The notes under the pieces were generated by a model. It made no database searches. It saw only the letters and a list, made by a program, of their open reading frames with translations, and was not told where the DNA came from. The translations under genes were made by a program, and so were the position numbers. This document shows, in pieces, positions 1 to 9,772 of a DNA stretch of 64,000 nucleotides; position 1 is the stretch's first letter, and every line of letters begins with the position of its first letter. Source of the DNA: Emticicia sp037153985 (GTDB lineage Bacteria > Bacteroidota > Bacteroidia > Cytophagales > Spirosomataceae). The DNA is taken from NCBI RefSeq assembly GCF_037153985.1, contig NZ_JBBAYI010000002.1, positions 558,001 through 622,000 on the forward strand, read 5' to 3'.

Positions 1-530
1 GAACACACTCGGCCTTAGATGCCTGACCAACACGTTATTTATTATTTTTATAATACATAAGCCAGCCTTAATTGTAGTTGTCACTATTAGCTAAATAAGC
101 ATATAGGTTTTACAAATCGGGCTGTCTGGCTTTTCCTTTAATTTATTCAATTACCTGTTAGTTACAGTAGCTGTTGATATTGGATAGTTTCTGTCAGGCT
201 AAATAAATAATTATGCTTTAAATTCTAAAACAGGTATTTATACCTGTTAAAATTATTTTTAATCTCCGAACTTTGCATGAAATGATACCGCACAATAAAA
301 ATAACAAAAAATCCCGATTTATAAATTTTTTATTATATACATTTACGCTCATTAATCGTTGCTTAGGCTTTCGTTCTTTATAAGCACCCAAACTCTCAGA
401 AATAACATTCAGACTGCTCCAAAACAAATACAGCATATTCAATGCCTTACTCAGGCTTGCGTATGAGGTTGGCAATGTATGCCCGTTCAAAACCATTAAT
501 AGCATTAATAACAACTAAATCTATAAATCT
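1..530. other. AT-rich upstream region, no supported gene
   Basis: About 530 bases precede the tyrosinase gene. The only open frame of note is a 98-codon minus-strand frame at 218-514. Its product shows no recognisable domain and has the mixed hydrophobic and lysine-rich composition of AT-rich noise, so I do not call it. The region probably holds the tyrosinase promoter, but I could not identify a convincing Bacteroidota -33/-7 pair. Confidence 0.5.
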
Positions 531-2063
531 ATGCCTGTACTTACAAGAAAAAATGCCTGGAACAACAACGGGACATTTAGTAATCCTGACCTGTTATGGT
601 ACGCCAAAGCTGTGGGCGTAATGCAAACTCGTCCTTTAAATGACCCTACAAGCTGGTGGTTTTATGCTGCCATTCACGGGCAGAGTATCTCTGACAACCC
701 AGGCTGGGGAACAATCCCGCCGCCGCCTAACGTACCTACAACACCGTTACCATCTAGTAGCTTAATAAGCCAATACTGGGACCAATGCCAGCATGGTGGC
801 TGGTTTTTCCCTCCGTGGCATCGTGGCTACCTGTATGCAATTGAGAACATCCTTCGAGGAATAGTTGCACAACTCGGCGGCCCTTCAGATTGGGCGTTAC
901 CTTACTGGAACTATTTCGGACCAGGAAACCAATACCAAATGCCTCCTGCATTTGCTCAGAAAACCCTACCTGATGGCAGTGCGAACCCTCTTTTCGTTAA
1001 TGCCAGATATGGCCCGAATAACGATGGAAATATTTTTGTTCCGTTTTCGTGGGGTATTAATCAGAACTGTCAGAGCAACACCGTTTACACAGGTCGCCAA
1101 CCTGCTTTCTATGGCGGTAATACAACTGGTTTTGCTCATTTTGCTAGTGGTACCGGCTCACTTGAGGGAAATCCGCATAACCCTGTTCACGTAGCAGTAG
1201 GCGGCCAAGACCCAACTACTGGCCAAGGGGGGCTAATGGGCGACCCCGATACAGCAGGACTTGACCCTATTTTTTACCTGCACCATTGCAACATTGACCG
1301 CATGTGGGCCTCATGGAATGCCGCAGGAAACAGCAACCCGACTGACCCTAACTGGCTTAATGGCCCTAACGCTTCTGGAAACCGCCAGTTTTATATGCCA
1401 ACACCTGCTGGTACTCCTTGGTTGTTTACACCTGCTATGGTTAACGATATAAGCCAACTTAATTATACCTACGATAACCTCACGCTAGGAATAACACCTA
1501 CCTTAGTTAGCCAAAATGCCTTAAGATTACGTAACTTTGGTTTATCAGTTGATGATTCTAAACTACTTAATGCTAAAATGGACGAAAATAATGATTCGGA
1601 ACTGGTAGGTGCTAACAGTGCCCCTCTTAAGGTAGACGCTAAGGGTGCCCAAACGAATGTTCAGCTTGATTCCAGCGGGTGGAATAACGTGGCTAAAAGC
1701 CTCAAGACTACTACTATGGCCCAAAGACTTAGCGAAAATAAATTACCGGATCAGGTATATCTTCAACTTGAAGGTATTAAAGGAAAGGAAGACTCGGTTG
1801 TTTGCTCAGTTACTGTTAATAATCAATACGCAGGGCATCTTTCTCTTTTTGGTCTTAAAAATGCCTCTCAGAAAGATGGTCCGCACGGGGGGTCTGGCCT
1901 TACCATTAGATTCGATATCAGTTCGATTGTTGACAAGCTCGAACTTAGCAATGCTCTCGACATTAACTCGCTTGAAGTGCATATTCAGCCAGTAAATGTT
2001 ATTGCTGATGGCAATGAGCTAACAATAGACAGAGTAAGTATTTACAGAGAAGAACAAGGCTAA
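531..2063 (+). CDS. Tyrosinase / polyphenol oxidase-like copper protein
   Basis: The product (510 aa) is a type-3 copper enzyme expected to hydroxylate monophenols and/or oxidise catechols to quinones, as in melanin-type pigment formation. CuA-site histidines are visible at about H49, H88 (QCQHGGW) and H97 (PPWHRGYLYAIEN). CuB-site histidines are about H216 and H220 (NPHNPVHVAVGG) and H252 in DPIFYLHHCNIDRMW. Residues from about 320 to 510 form a beta-rich C-terminal domain resembling the shielding domain of plant-type polyphenol oxidases (HGGSGLTIRFDIS region, ending in an ISIYR-like strand), so the protein may be made as a latent proenzyme. No N-terminal signal peptide is evident. The gene ends three bases before a DUF2182 membrane protein, which suggests co-expression. 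The family call is firm; the substrate is not known. Confidence 0.93.
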   Translation: MPVLTRKNAWNNNGTFSNPDLLWYAKAVGVMQTRPLNDPTSWWFYAAIHGQSISDNPGWGTIPPPPNVPTTPLPSSSLISQYWDQCQHGGWFFPPWHRGYLYAIENILRGIVAQLGGPSDWALPYWNYFGPGNQYQMPPAFAQKTLPDGSANPLFVNARYGPNNDGNIFVPFSWGINQNCQSNTVYTGRQPAFYGGNTTGFAHFASGTGSLEGNPHNPVHVAVGGQDPTTGQGGLMGDPDTAGLDPIFYLHHCNIDRMWASWNAAGNSNPTDPNWLNGPNASGNRQFYMPTPAGTPWLFTPAMVNDISQLNYTYDNLTLGITPTLVSQNALRLRNFGLSVDDSKLLNAKMDENNDSELVGANSAPLKVDAKGAQTNVQLDSSGWNNVAKSLKTTTMAQRLSENKLPDQVYLQLEGIKGKEDSVVCSVTVNNQYAGHLSLFGLKNASQKDGPHGGSGLTIRFDISSIVDKLELSNALDINSLEVHIQPVNVIADGNELTIDRVSIYREEQG

Positions 2064-2066
2064 ATT

Positions 2067-2825
2067 ATGAATTTACCAGAGAAAAAACGTACGTTAATCA
2101 GCCTTGTCATTTTTGGCATCAGCATCCTTGTCTGGATTTTGTTATTGTTTAACCCCGGTCATATCATGACCGTGCAACACTGCCATATTTCAGACTCAGG
2201 GCCATCGGCAGCATCGTTGCGTATGTTACTCCAAATGAACCCATTCTCGTCTCTTATGACGGGCTGGGGGCTAATGGTAGTAGCCATGATGCTTCCAAAA
2301 CTGATTATCCCGATTCAGCAGATTTATGCAAGTAGTTTTAAACGGCAGCGTTTTTTGTCGACAATTCTTTTTGTTTCTGGTTACATCGGGGTTTGGATGC
2401 TGGTAGGAGCCTTTATGGTTGCTATTATACTTGGTATACACCTCTATATGCCCGGTTCATATATTCCGGCAATTGTGTTAGGCGTTATAGCTATCATCTG
2501 GCAATTTTCTCCTGTAAAACAGCAATGCCTTAACCGTGGGCATGACCACTGGACTTTAGCCGCATTTGGATGGCCCGCCTGTCGGGATGCTATCCTGTTC
2601 GGTATCATGCACGGTGTTTGGTGTGTAGGTGCAGGTTGGGCATTAATGCTCCTACCTATGCTTTTACCGGTGGGGCATAACCTTGCCATGATACTGGTTA
2701 CTTTTATTATGCTCAGCGAACACCTTGAGCATCCGCAAGTACCTCGTTGGCATGTAGATTTTCGTCTCAGGCTATTCCGTTATTTAATAGCCCAAACAAA
2801 AATCAAGTTCCGTCAGGCTTTGTGA
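2067..2825 (+). CDS. DUF2182 family polytopic membrane protein
   Basis: A 252-aa integral membrane protein with about six hydrophobic segments. It carries the DUF2182 (COG5486, annotated as predicted metal-binding membrane protein) signature: MTGWGLMVVAMMLPKL in the first part and CRDAILFGIMHGVWCVGAGW later, with several His, Cys and Met residues inside or next to membrane segments. No reaction is established for the family. It starts three bases after the tyrosinase stop, so the two are probably co-transcribed and translationally coupled. A role in supplying or sensing copper for the tyrosinase is an attractive inference only. A hairpin about 70 bases downstream would end the transcript. Confidence 0.85.
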   Translation: MNLPEKKRTLISLVIFGISILVWILLLFNPGHIMTVQHCHISDSGPSAASLRMLLQMNPFSSLMTGWGLMVVAMMLPKLIIPIQQIYASSFKRQRFLSTILFVSGYIGVWMLVGAFMVAIILGIHLYMPGSYIPAIVLGVIAIIWQFSPVKQQCLNRGHDHWTLAAFGWPACRDAILFGIMHGVWCVGAGWALMLLPMLLPVGHNLAMILVTFIMLSEHLEHPQVPRWHVDFRLRLFRYLIAQTKIKFRQAL

Positions 2826-2895
2826 GCGAAGGCTTTTTGTCTTGAAACAGGTTGTAATGCAATCAATTTCAGGGCGGAAAGCCTATAAAACAGAG

Positions 2896-2932
2896 GCCGT
2901 AGTAATCTCTTGATTATTACGGCTTCTTGCTT
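2896..2932 (+). terminator. Rho-independent-like terminator after DUF2182 gene
   Basis: Twelve-base arms at 2896-2907 (GCCGTAGTAATC) and 2912-2923 (GATTATTACGGC) pair with a single G-T wobble around a four-base TCTT loop, followed by a T-rich tract. It lies 70 bases after the DUF2182 stop. Confidence 0.7.
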
Positions 2933-3009
2933 TATATTTTATTTACTTCTGATAGTTTTCTACAATTAAATAACAGCCGCTCTGGCAGGCTTAAACCTTC
3001 TGTTATGAA

Positions 3010-3138
3010 TTATCCTGTGGCAACCATTCCAATGGCAATACTTGCTAGAAGTAGTGCCAATCCATAACAAAAATCGATCTTTAGCAGATATTCGGAATCT
3101 TTAGTAATACCTGAAATATATGTTCCACACCCATTCAT
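3010..3138 (-). CDS. Doubtful 42-aa small membrane peptide
   Basis: A short frame starts with ATG at 3138 (MNGCGTYISGITKDSEYLL) and ends with a hydrophobic stretch (FCYGLALLLASIAIGMVAT) that could span the membrane. The same frame stays open upstream to a stop near 3220. An ATG in the neighbouring frame begins MTSEKSELTQK and would join it by a -1 shift, so this could be a decayed or frameshifted longer small protein. There is no recognised family and it may be chance. Confidence 0.2.
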   Translation of the reverse strand: MNGCGTYISGITKDSEYLLKIDFCYGLALLLASIAIGMVATG

Positions 3139-4301
3139 TATTCCAGATTCCTGAGAAGAATACCTCTGAAATTTTACAGCTACTTTTGAGTTAATTCTGA
3201 TTTTTCCGAAGTCATATTAATCAGAAAACATTTCGCCGTACTAATGTGGTAATTATTTCTACTTTTTTGATACAGGCAAATTCACAAAATCTTCGTAGAA
3301 GTGCTTTTGTTTCTGCTTTTTATTGTCATAAATCCATCAAAAAACTGTTTTTTTTTGCTCAATGTAAAAAACAAGCAAAAGAAAGTCATTTTTGAGTTAA
3401 CAGGGGAAGTGTTTTTTCTGATAGTTTTGGCACATCATTTTCAAATACATTCTCCAAACCCTTTAAGACCTTATAACCATCGAAATCATTTTTTAATTTA
3501 AAACTCTTAAGCCCATGGGAACACTCCCCAAACAACTTAACTTGCTGCTATTGATGACGGAACCCAAAAGTGAGTATTTACAATTACCGAAAAACCGGAA
3601 AGGGGAACCTTGTGTAACACCACTCCGTCTGAAAAAAAAGAAAGCTACTTTTGCTAATTTATTTTGTACGAGCCACACTAGCTCATACAACCGTACCGCC
3701 GCTTTTACGGGCGTATATCCAATTCAGCATGAGACTATACTAATCTCGACCGAAAATATACCCTACTCTGCCCAAGAACCTGCAAAAACCTCACAAAACG
3801 CTATTAATACACGGTTAAGCAGCTACTTTTAATTTACAGCTATCCAGTTTTACAGCCATTTATGACCCAAAAAGAAATTAAGAATTCTTAATTTTTCAGC
3901 AGAATCTTTTTATTATCCGATTCGCCTGTCAGTTTCTAATGGTGTAAATACCCGACATCAGGCAATTACCTGAAGTTGGTACTCCCTGAACTATTGTTGG
4001 CACTACCTTTCCTAGCAGAACAGGCCAGCCAATAATTGGTTAATGTGCGCTCTTCTGGCCTTAGCCAGAAGAACCCCCATTCCTTATGCTATTTTTTACT
4101 TCGGATGTAACCCGTATAAAATCGGTTTGCAGGGGTAATTCCTGCTTGCTATACATATACCTAAAACGCCCGATTTGCTGCAAAATAAATATTTTATAAA
4201 GCAGCCACAGCACCCGTTTACCCTCAGAAACAAGTAGTTTTTACTCCCTGCATACAAGTACCATTACCTTAATTTTTATTAATCTTTAAACTTTTTAACT
4301 A

Positions 4302-6107
4302 ATGAGTGCATTAAATTCAAACTTAACAGCCGCAAACTACGATTTGGTTTCGGCACTATCGCAAGATGCTTTAAATGCTAACCTGAAAGCCCTTTTGATG
4401 TCATTGGGCGGTAGAGGGATTCCTCCAATTACGGCCTACTATAAATTTAACGACCCCAGCCATACCTCAGGTACAACCCTGATGACACCTGACGAAGTAA
4501 CAGCAATGACAAACGGTGTAGATGTTTTTTCTATTCCTGACGGAGCATCGAATCAGAATAACCCTACTTATGCCAGTGCCATCATGAATTTGGCAAACGC
4601 CGGATTTGCTTATGCTTTTCAGGCTGCCATAGGTGTACCTCCTGAGGTTGCCCCTTCACAACTCCCTGACATGATTTTGCTGGGGCCTAGCTCATCAAAG
4701 AGTTCTAATGCCAACAATCCACAGGTTGTTACCTATTACACGTATTACCAGTCTTTCCAGATAATGGAATTAGCTTATGGGTGGAATCTGGCTACGGTTT
4801 CACAGACTTATCAAAATACTTATGGTGAAGATAGTAACTCGGACGGCGTGCCGGATCTGGACCCGTGGACATTTGAGTGGGAAGTAAACATGAATTTATC
4901 GGCAGCTGATAGTGTGGCGTTTGATAATTTACCGCCTCAGGTACAAGAAAACTTAAGAAGCGCATCAATAAACCCGAATCTTATGTTTAGTATGCAGCAA
5001 CTGTTTCTGGATTTAAACTCTCCAAGATTAATACAAGGAGCAACGGCAGAGGTTTTCAATTTTCCTTCAGTAGACCCTATTTATGCCTCACTAAATGAGT
5101 ATATTAGTAATTACTGGGAAATTCTTAAAAATAACGGCGGGGTAGTTTTCAATACTGCTATCAGACCTGCTCAGCCACAAGACTACCCGCCTTCTTCTAT
5201 TGTGCCTACTGCCCTTAACTTTGTGGTATCGCCTTATTCTGGCGGTGTACAAGGCTTGAGCACCCTCGACTATCTGGTGATGTCTAACAACAGAAGTTTG
5301 CCAAGTACTATTCAGCCTTTTAGCTGGGACTGGGTAAACAGCGATAGCGTACAGGGCATTATGTCGGCAAGGCGAGACCTCTTCATCAGCTACCTTAACT
5401 CGGCGTTATCGCCAGCATTATCGGAGATTTGCCTTGTGCCTGTGGTAGATGTAGATATGGACGGCCGATTTGTATTAAGCCTTAAGAGCCCAAGCACCAC
5501 ACCTGTATATACTTCACATACGACCAATCCGGTGCTAAGCATCAGCTTTAGTCAGGAAGGCAGCGACAAAGCAGGTCTAATGGGTGCCTTATATAGTGCC
5601 AGTGTAAGATTAGACGTAACTTCAAATGTTACATTTAATGGCAATACTATTGTTGTTACTACTGTTATGTCGGTCTATGCCGATATTTATACCATGCTGG
5701 CTAATACAAAAGGCTATGCGCTGGCTACTCAGAACGTAACAACCTTCACCATGAATGGCGTGGGTGCTGGCCAAAACAATGCTGGTATCTTGTCAATAAC
5801 TGCGTCTGCGGTTAATACAGACCTTGTGCAAAACACCGATAAAGATGGTGCCTATTATGGCGGCAATATCGATGACCCAAGCTTATGGGCAGAAGGTATT
5901 ACATGGGGGGCTATTAATGATTATCTGGATACACTCAATGGTTTCACTAATATCATGAATAACCTGATGAATGGCTTTGAAGGTGAAATCACTAATATCT
6001 GTACAAATTGCTTGGGGTGGACCTTCCCAGGGGCTGGAACATACTATTTTTCAAACCCGCAGTTTTCAAACTACCTCGACCTGACTGTTCAGGTAACATT
6101 GCAATAA
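4302..6107 (+). CDS. Unknown 601-aa protein, possibly TULIP/P47-like
   Basis: A large soluble protein without signal peptide or membrane segment. The N-terminus (NYDLVSALSQDALNANLKAL) and the central stretch around LDYLVMSNNR and FSWDWVNSD remind me of P47/OrfX-type TULIP lipid-binding proteins, which begin with a similar Tyr-Asp-(x)-Ala...Asn motif and occur with bacterial toxins. This is a weak, memory-based resemblance and no catalytic motif is visible. The rest is Ser/Thr/Asn-rich and looks beta-rich. It is followed after 36 bases by the 1186-aa gene, and the pair shares one terminator, so they form a two-gene unit flanked by long gene-poor DNA. A secretion-independent toxin or lipid-binding role is inference; it could equally be an uncharacterised Cytophagales family. 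Confidence 0.8.
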   Translation: MSALNSNLTAANYDLVSALSQDALNANLKALLMSLGGRGIPPITAYYKFNDPSHTSGTTLMTPDEVTAMTNGVDVFSIPDGASNQNNPTYASAIMNLANAGFAYAFQAAIGVPPEVAPSQLPDMILLGPSSSKSSNANNPQVVTYYTYYQSFQIMELAYGWNLATVSQTYQNTYGEDSNSDGVPDLDPWTFEWEVNMNLSAADSVAFDNLPPQVQENLRSASINPNLMFSMQQLFLDLNSPRLIQGATAEVFNFPSVDPIYASLNEYISNYWEILKNNGGVVFNTAIRPAQPQDYPPSSIVPTALNFVVSPYSGGVQGLSTLDYLVMSNNRSLPSTIQPFSWDWVNSDSVQGIMSARRDLFISYLNSALSPALSEICLVPVVDVDMDGRFVLSLKSPSTTPVYTSHTTNPVLSISFSQEGSDKAGLMGALYSASVRLDVTSNVTFNGNTIVVTTVMSVYADIYTMLANTKGYALATQNVTTFTMNGVGAGQNNAGILSITASAVNTDLVQNTDKDGAYYGGNIDDPSLWAEGITWGAINDYLDTLNGFTNIMNNLMNGFEGEITNICTNCLGWTFPGAGTYYFSNPQFSNYLDLTVQVTLQ

Positions 6108-6143
6108 AATCGGTTAAATTTTCACCTTTCAACTCATTAAAAA

Positions 6144-9100
6144 ATGGCAGTTAATATCTCCTACTCATCTGAACTGATGAGTAACTATATGCAAAGCGAA
6201 ACCGTTTCGCCTGATAGTAAGTTTGAGGCCCTACAAAGCCCCAACGGACATTCGTTGTTGTTTTCAATCGGTACTGACCGTGCATTTTATCTTACCGAAG
6301 AAATGCCCACTTTATCTACTGGCTGGCAACAAAACAACCTTAGTGCACCTTTAGCTAGTAACTTTCCGGCGGGGTCGAGCATGGTAGTTAAAACATTCGC
6401 TACTGCACAAAACAGTTCAAACAACAAGTTTTCGGTAGTGTTGGTCGTAACCGTTAGCAATACCGACTATTTATATATTGCTACCGCTTACACCCGCGAT
6501 ATCAATAATTATATTACTTTAAACTGGGTTCCGATGCCATTCGATGCCGTCGGGCAATCGGCTAGTGGTCTTAATATTTCCAATATCTCAATTATTCAGA
6601 CAGCAAGCCTGCCGCTTATTGTTGTTGACACAGTACAACAAAGCACCAACAGCATTGAAAGGTACTACATTGATAGCACGAAGCATGTATCTTCTACCTA
6701 CTGGAACTTATATACATTGCCCATAAATATGGATGCTACCTCGGCCAGTACCTGTGGAGGTCGTAAAGCTGGCGAGTCTGTCGATGGTATTTATTCATTA
6801 GGGCAAGTGGCTGGGGTATGGTCCGTTTTTTATCAGGAGGTTTATAACCCTTTCAATCCGAGTATGGCCGGAGCTACCTCACAACTATTTCTGCCTTCTG
6901 GTGCAACTCCGGCGGCTATGGCGAGTACTCCTTCGGCCATTACCAAGAGTACCTCAACCATTACTTATACCGACCTCTACGTAAGCTCACAAGAGGGTGA
7001 TTTGTACTTTTTTGCTGCCAACAATCAGGCAAACAGGTCGACTGGAGTATTCATCATGAATAACCCTTTATTTAAAAACATTGATACGCTTTATGCTTAC
7101 ACAACCGACACAAAAGTAGTGGTATGGGGGCTTAACAGAAATCAGCAGGTTTTTTATACCCAATGTAGTATTGCCAATGTAAAAACACCTTCGGCGTGGT
7201 CGTATCCGGTCCCTATTGGCGCAGGAGTAGAACAAATTTCGCCCTATATTAACCGAGTAAATGGCGGAAACACATTTTTTGCCCATACAGGTACTAATAC
7301 GTTCAAGAAAGTTTTTCAGGACCCTGTTACTACCTGCTGGACCTCGCAGGATATTCTCTTGGCAACCGACCCTTCGGTCAATGCCACAAAGTTTGATTGC
7401 TACATGACACGCATAACTGTTCTGGACGACACCAACTCGCCAGTAGTTGGGGCCAATGTTAATATAGCGAGTGCCTATCGGGTGCCTGTATATATTAACA
7501 ACCATTACTATGTGCTGGATACTGCGCCAATTGTGCTCCAGACAGACTCAACCGGAGGTATTAAAGTTGTACAAAGAGTTGATGGCCTGCAAGGGGCTTG
7601 CCTGCAAGTACAAAGTGCCAATGGCGGGCCAGTATTACAGATTAATCCGATGGACAACGCAGCTACAAAAGTAGCTACATTGAATACGCCTGACGCTCTG
7701 AGTGCTGCCACAGTAACCGACGACAAAGGAAACCCTGTTAAGCCTTTGGTAAGCCCTGATACAAGTTCTGACGACCTGACCGCGGCCGCAAGCTCGATAC
7801 AGTCTTTATCTGATGCTTACAATAACTATAACCCTGCTACTTCAAGCCCAAGCCCTAAAGCGGCAGTATCAGCCAATAGTTTTGCGTTTAGCCCTTCAAC
7901 AAGGGTTTATACGCTAAGGGTAAGCCCCGGCGTTACCACCATGCAGCTAAATGTTATTAGCGATGTTGGGGATACTTTGTCTGATATTGGCAATGCCATA
8001 GAAGTAGCCGCCGGCGATTTATGCAGTTGGCTGAAAAACGCAACCGAGTATGTGGTGCAGATTATTGAAGATACGGCTCAGAAAGTATGGTCTTTTGTTG
8101 CCAACGTTGCAGGCCAGTTATATACCTTTGTTATTGATTGCGTAGAAAAAGTAATTGATGCCCTTGAAGCTATTTTCTCTGCTTTAATGACCATCATTAA
8201 AGATTTAGTACAGTTCCTGAAATTCCTGTTCTCTTGGGACGACATCACTCGCACCAAAGATGTAATGAAAAATATGCTGATGCTGTATATGAATTATGGT
8301 GTGGGCAAACTATTGAGTGTTAAGGATGATGTAAATGATGAAATCCTTTCATTAAAAGATTCTATCAATAAGTGGGCAGGTTTACCGCCAGCTGCCGATA
8401 ACCTCACAAACGCCGACCAGCCAATGAGCTATGTACAGTCTCAGACGAACTACAACGACGTTTATACCACTCCTAATACTTATCTGCAAGACCATTTCAC
8501 TAATAATATCTCCAATGCCAGTTCTACAAGCGATGGGCATATAGGCGACCTGACAGATTTGGTAAAGAAATGTATTGACGATTTAAAAACTGCCTTAAAT
8601 AATGAAGAAGATGCCATTAAGGATGCTAGCAAGCAATTCCAGACGCTTCTTTTCGATGATGACAAATACAAAACAATGTCATTGATGGATATTATCAAAA
8701 CCTGTACTGCCATTATTGCCGATTTGGTTCTTGATACCGTTGGCGTTTTGGTTGATGCAGTTATTGATTTAATAGTCACCGTTTTTGAAACAATCATCCA
8801 GAATCTTTCAGAGCCTATCTGGATACCTGTTTTATCAAATATTTTAGAAGAAATATTTGGCTATGAATTTCAGTTTTCGTTGCTTGACATCATCTGTCTG
8901 ATTGGGGCTGTACCGTCAACCATCATTTACAAGTTGATGAACAATAAAGCACCGTTTACGGCCGACGATGGTTTTAGTACACAAATCATGAATGCTCAGG
9001 ACTATCAGCAACTCGTAGCAGCTTTTGGAAATGCTGAAGATACTCCGGTAGATTATTCACAAGAATTCTCCAGTGCTTTCTTTTTACCCGAAAGTGCCAA

Positions 9101-9704
9101 AAATATCATTTTTGAAACTGCTCATACCCTGTCAGGTTCGGCCGCACTGGTTTATGGTGTACTGGTTATTATAGAAGATATTGCACAAATTCCGTGGGTG
9201 CCGTATGTAAGTCAGGCAAAATCATTGTCGTCAACGGTGCAGTCTCTTGCCTATACAGCTTCAAGTGTGTTTGCCAAGCCGTATCCGATACAAAATTCTG
9301 CGGTATCGAATCTATCTACGGCCATTACAGTCATCGGCGTTTTATCTGGTGTTATTTTCGGAATTGCTCCTAAACTAACAAAGTCAGAAGTTACCAAATC
9401 TACTATTGCTGAAATAGGGGCCGGAGTTGATATTGCCATTAATTTAACGGCTATTGCACCTGTTGCCTATCATTTCGTAGAGTTAGCAGAGACCGACTCA
9501 AACAATATGCGTACACTGGCAATCATTGACGAAACAGCCCGCATTTGTAATTATCTGTCGAGTATCTGTGCCGATATTGCCAAATTTGACCCAGAGCCAG
9601 CTACCAGCATTGTTACTGCCGGAGTTAGCTCGGCCATATCACTCTTAAATGGTGGTTTACAAATTGCCGAAAGTATTGTTGACGACCAAGATTCTAATTG
9701 GTAG
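6144..9704 (+). CDS. Unknown 1186-aa propeller-plus-helical protein
   Basis: No signal peptide is visible. Residues about 1-410 are beta-rich, with recurring units ending in phrases such as TDYLYIATAY, GVWSVFYQEV, GDLYFFAANN and KVVVWGLNRNQQVFYTQ, suggesting a beta-propeller or lectin-like head. Around residues 418-495 there is an Ig-like or carboxypeptidase-regulatory-like insert (ITVLDDTNSPVVGANVNI, then STGGIKVV). From about residue 605 to the end the protein is strongly helical with long amphipathic and hydrophobic helices (for example 650-700, 880-930, 1070-1110), as in pore-forming or membrane-inserting proteins. The architecture of binding head plus helical membrane-active tail is toxin-like, but no named family was recognised. 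It is co-directional with the 601-aa gene, 36 bases downstream of it. Confidence 0.8.
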   Translation: MAVNISYSSELMSNYMQSETVSPDSKFEALQSPNGHSLLFSIGTDRAFYLTEEMPTLSTGWQQNNLSAPLASNFPAGSSMVVKTFATAQNSSNNKFSVVLVVTVSNTDYLYIATAYTRDINNYITLNWVPMPFDAVGQSASGLNISNISIIQTASLPLIVVDTVQQSTNSIERYYIDSTKHVSSTYWNLYTLPINMDATSASTCGGRKAGESVDGIYSLGQVAGVWSVFYQEVYNPFNPSMAGATSQLFLPSGATPAAMASTPSAITKSTSTITYTDLYVSSQEGDLYFFAANNQANRSTGVFIMNNPLFKNIDTLYAYTTDTKVVVWGLNRNQQVFYTQCSIANVKTPSAWSYPVPIGAGVEQISPYINRVNGGNTFFAHTGTNTFKKVFQDPVTTCWTSQDILLATDPSVNATKFDCYMTRITVLDDTNSPVVGANVNIASAYRVPVYINNHYYVLDTAPIVLQTDSTGGIKVVQRVDGLQGACLQVQSANGGPVLQINPMDNAATKVATLNTPDALSAATVTDDKGNPVKPLVSPDTSSDDLTAAASSIQSLSDAYNNYNPATSSPSPKAAVSANSFAFSPSTRVYTLRVSPGVTTMQLNVISDVGDTLSDIGNAIEVAAGDLCSWLKNATEYVVQIIEDTAQKVWSFVANVAGQLYTFVIDCVEKVIDALEAIFSALMTIIKDLVQFLKFLFSWDDITRTKDVMKNMLMLYMNYGVGKLLSVKDDVNDEILSLKDSINKWAGLPPAADNLTNADQPMSYVQSQTNYNDVYTTPNTYLQDHFTNNISNASSTSDGHIGDLTDLVKKCIDDLKTALNNEEDAIKDASKQFQTLLFDDDKYKTMSLMDIIKTCTAIIADLVLDTVGVLVDAVIDLIVTVFETIIQNLSEPIWIPVLSNILEEIFGYEFQFSLLDIICLIGAVPSTIIYKLMNNKAPFTADDGFSTQIMNAQDYQQLVAAFGNAEDTPVDYSQEFSSAFFLPESAKNIIFETAHTLSGSAALVYGVLVIIEDIAQIPWVPYVSQAKSLSSTVQSLAYTASSVFAKPYPIQNSAVSNLSTAITVIGVLSGVIFGIAPKLTKSEVTKSTIAEIGAGVDIAINLTAIAPVAYHFVELAETDSNNMRTLAIIDETARICNYLSSICADIAKFDPEPATSIVTAGVSSAISLLNGGLQIAESIVDDQDSNW

Positions 9705-9715
9705 ATTGCTTTTAT

Positions 9716-9772
9716 CCTCAGGGTTTCTTTTTAGGCTTGCTAAAGGTTTGAAAAGAGACTCTGAGGTTTTTT
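9716..9772 (+). terminator. Terminator after the 601/1186-aa gene pair
   Basis: Arms 9716-9731 and 9751-9766 (CCTCAGGGTTTCTTTT with AAAAGAGACTCTGAGG) pair over 16 bases with two wobble positions, and the right arm is followed by six T residues. It begins 11 bases after the stop of the 1186-aa gene. Confidence 0.75.

Larger units (their letters stand above)
2826..4301. other. Long intergenic region, mostly without genes
   Basis: Nearly 1.5 kb separates the tyrosinase operon from the next gene pair. Apart from the terminator at 2896 and a doubtful small minus-strand frame near 3010-3138, I see no supported gene. Frames of 66 aa (3301-3501, plus), 105 aa (3515-3832, plus) and 65 aa (3493-3690, minus) have no recognisable domain and overlap one another. 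The promoter of the 4302 gene should lie at the right end. Confidence 0.5.

Noticed and set aside
218..514. 98-codon minus-strand frame upstream of the tyrosinase gene
   Set aside because: No domain or signal peptide typical of a small protein, AT-rich codon use and position over the probable tyrosinase promoter.
3301..3832. Short frames of 66 and 105 codons (plus) and 65 codons (minus)
   Set aside because: Overlapping each other, low-complexity translation, no recognisable feature.
7068..7505. 145-codon minus-strand frame
   Set aside because: Lies wholly inside the 1186-aa gene, no domain; antisense shadow.
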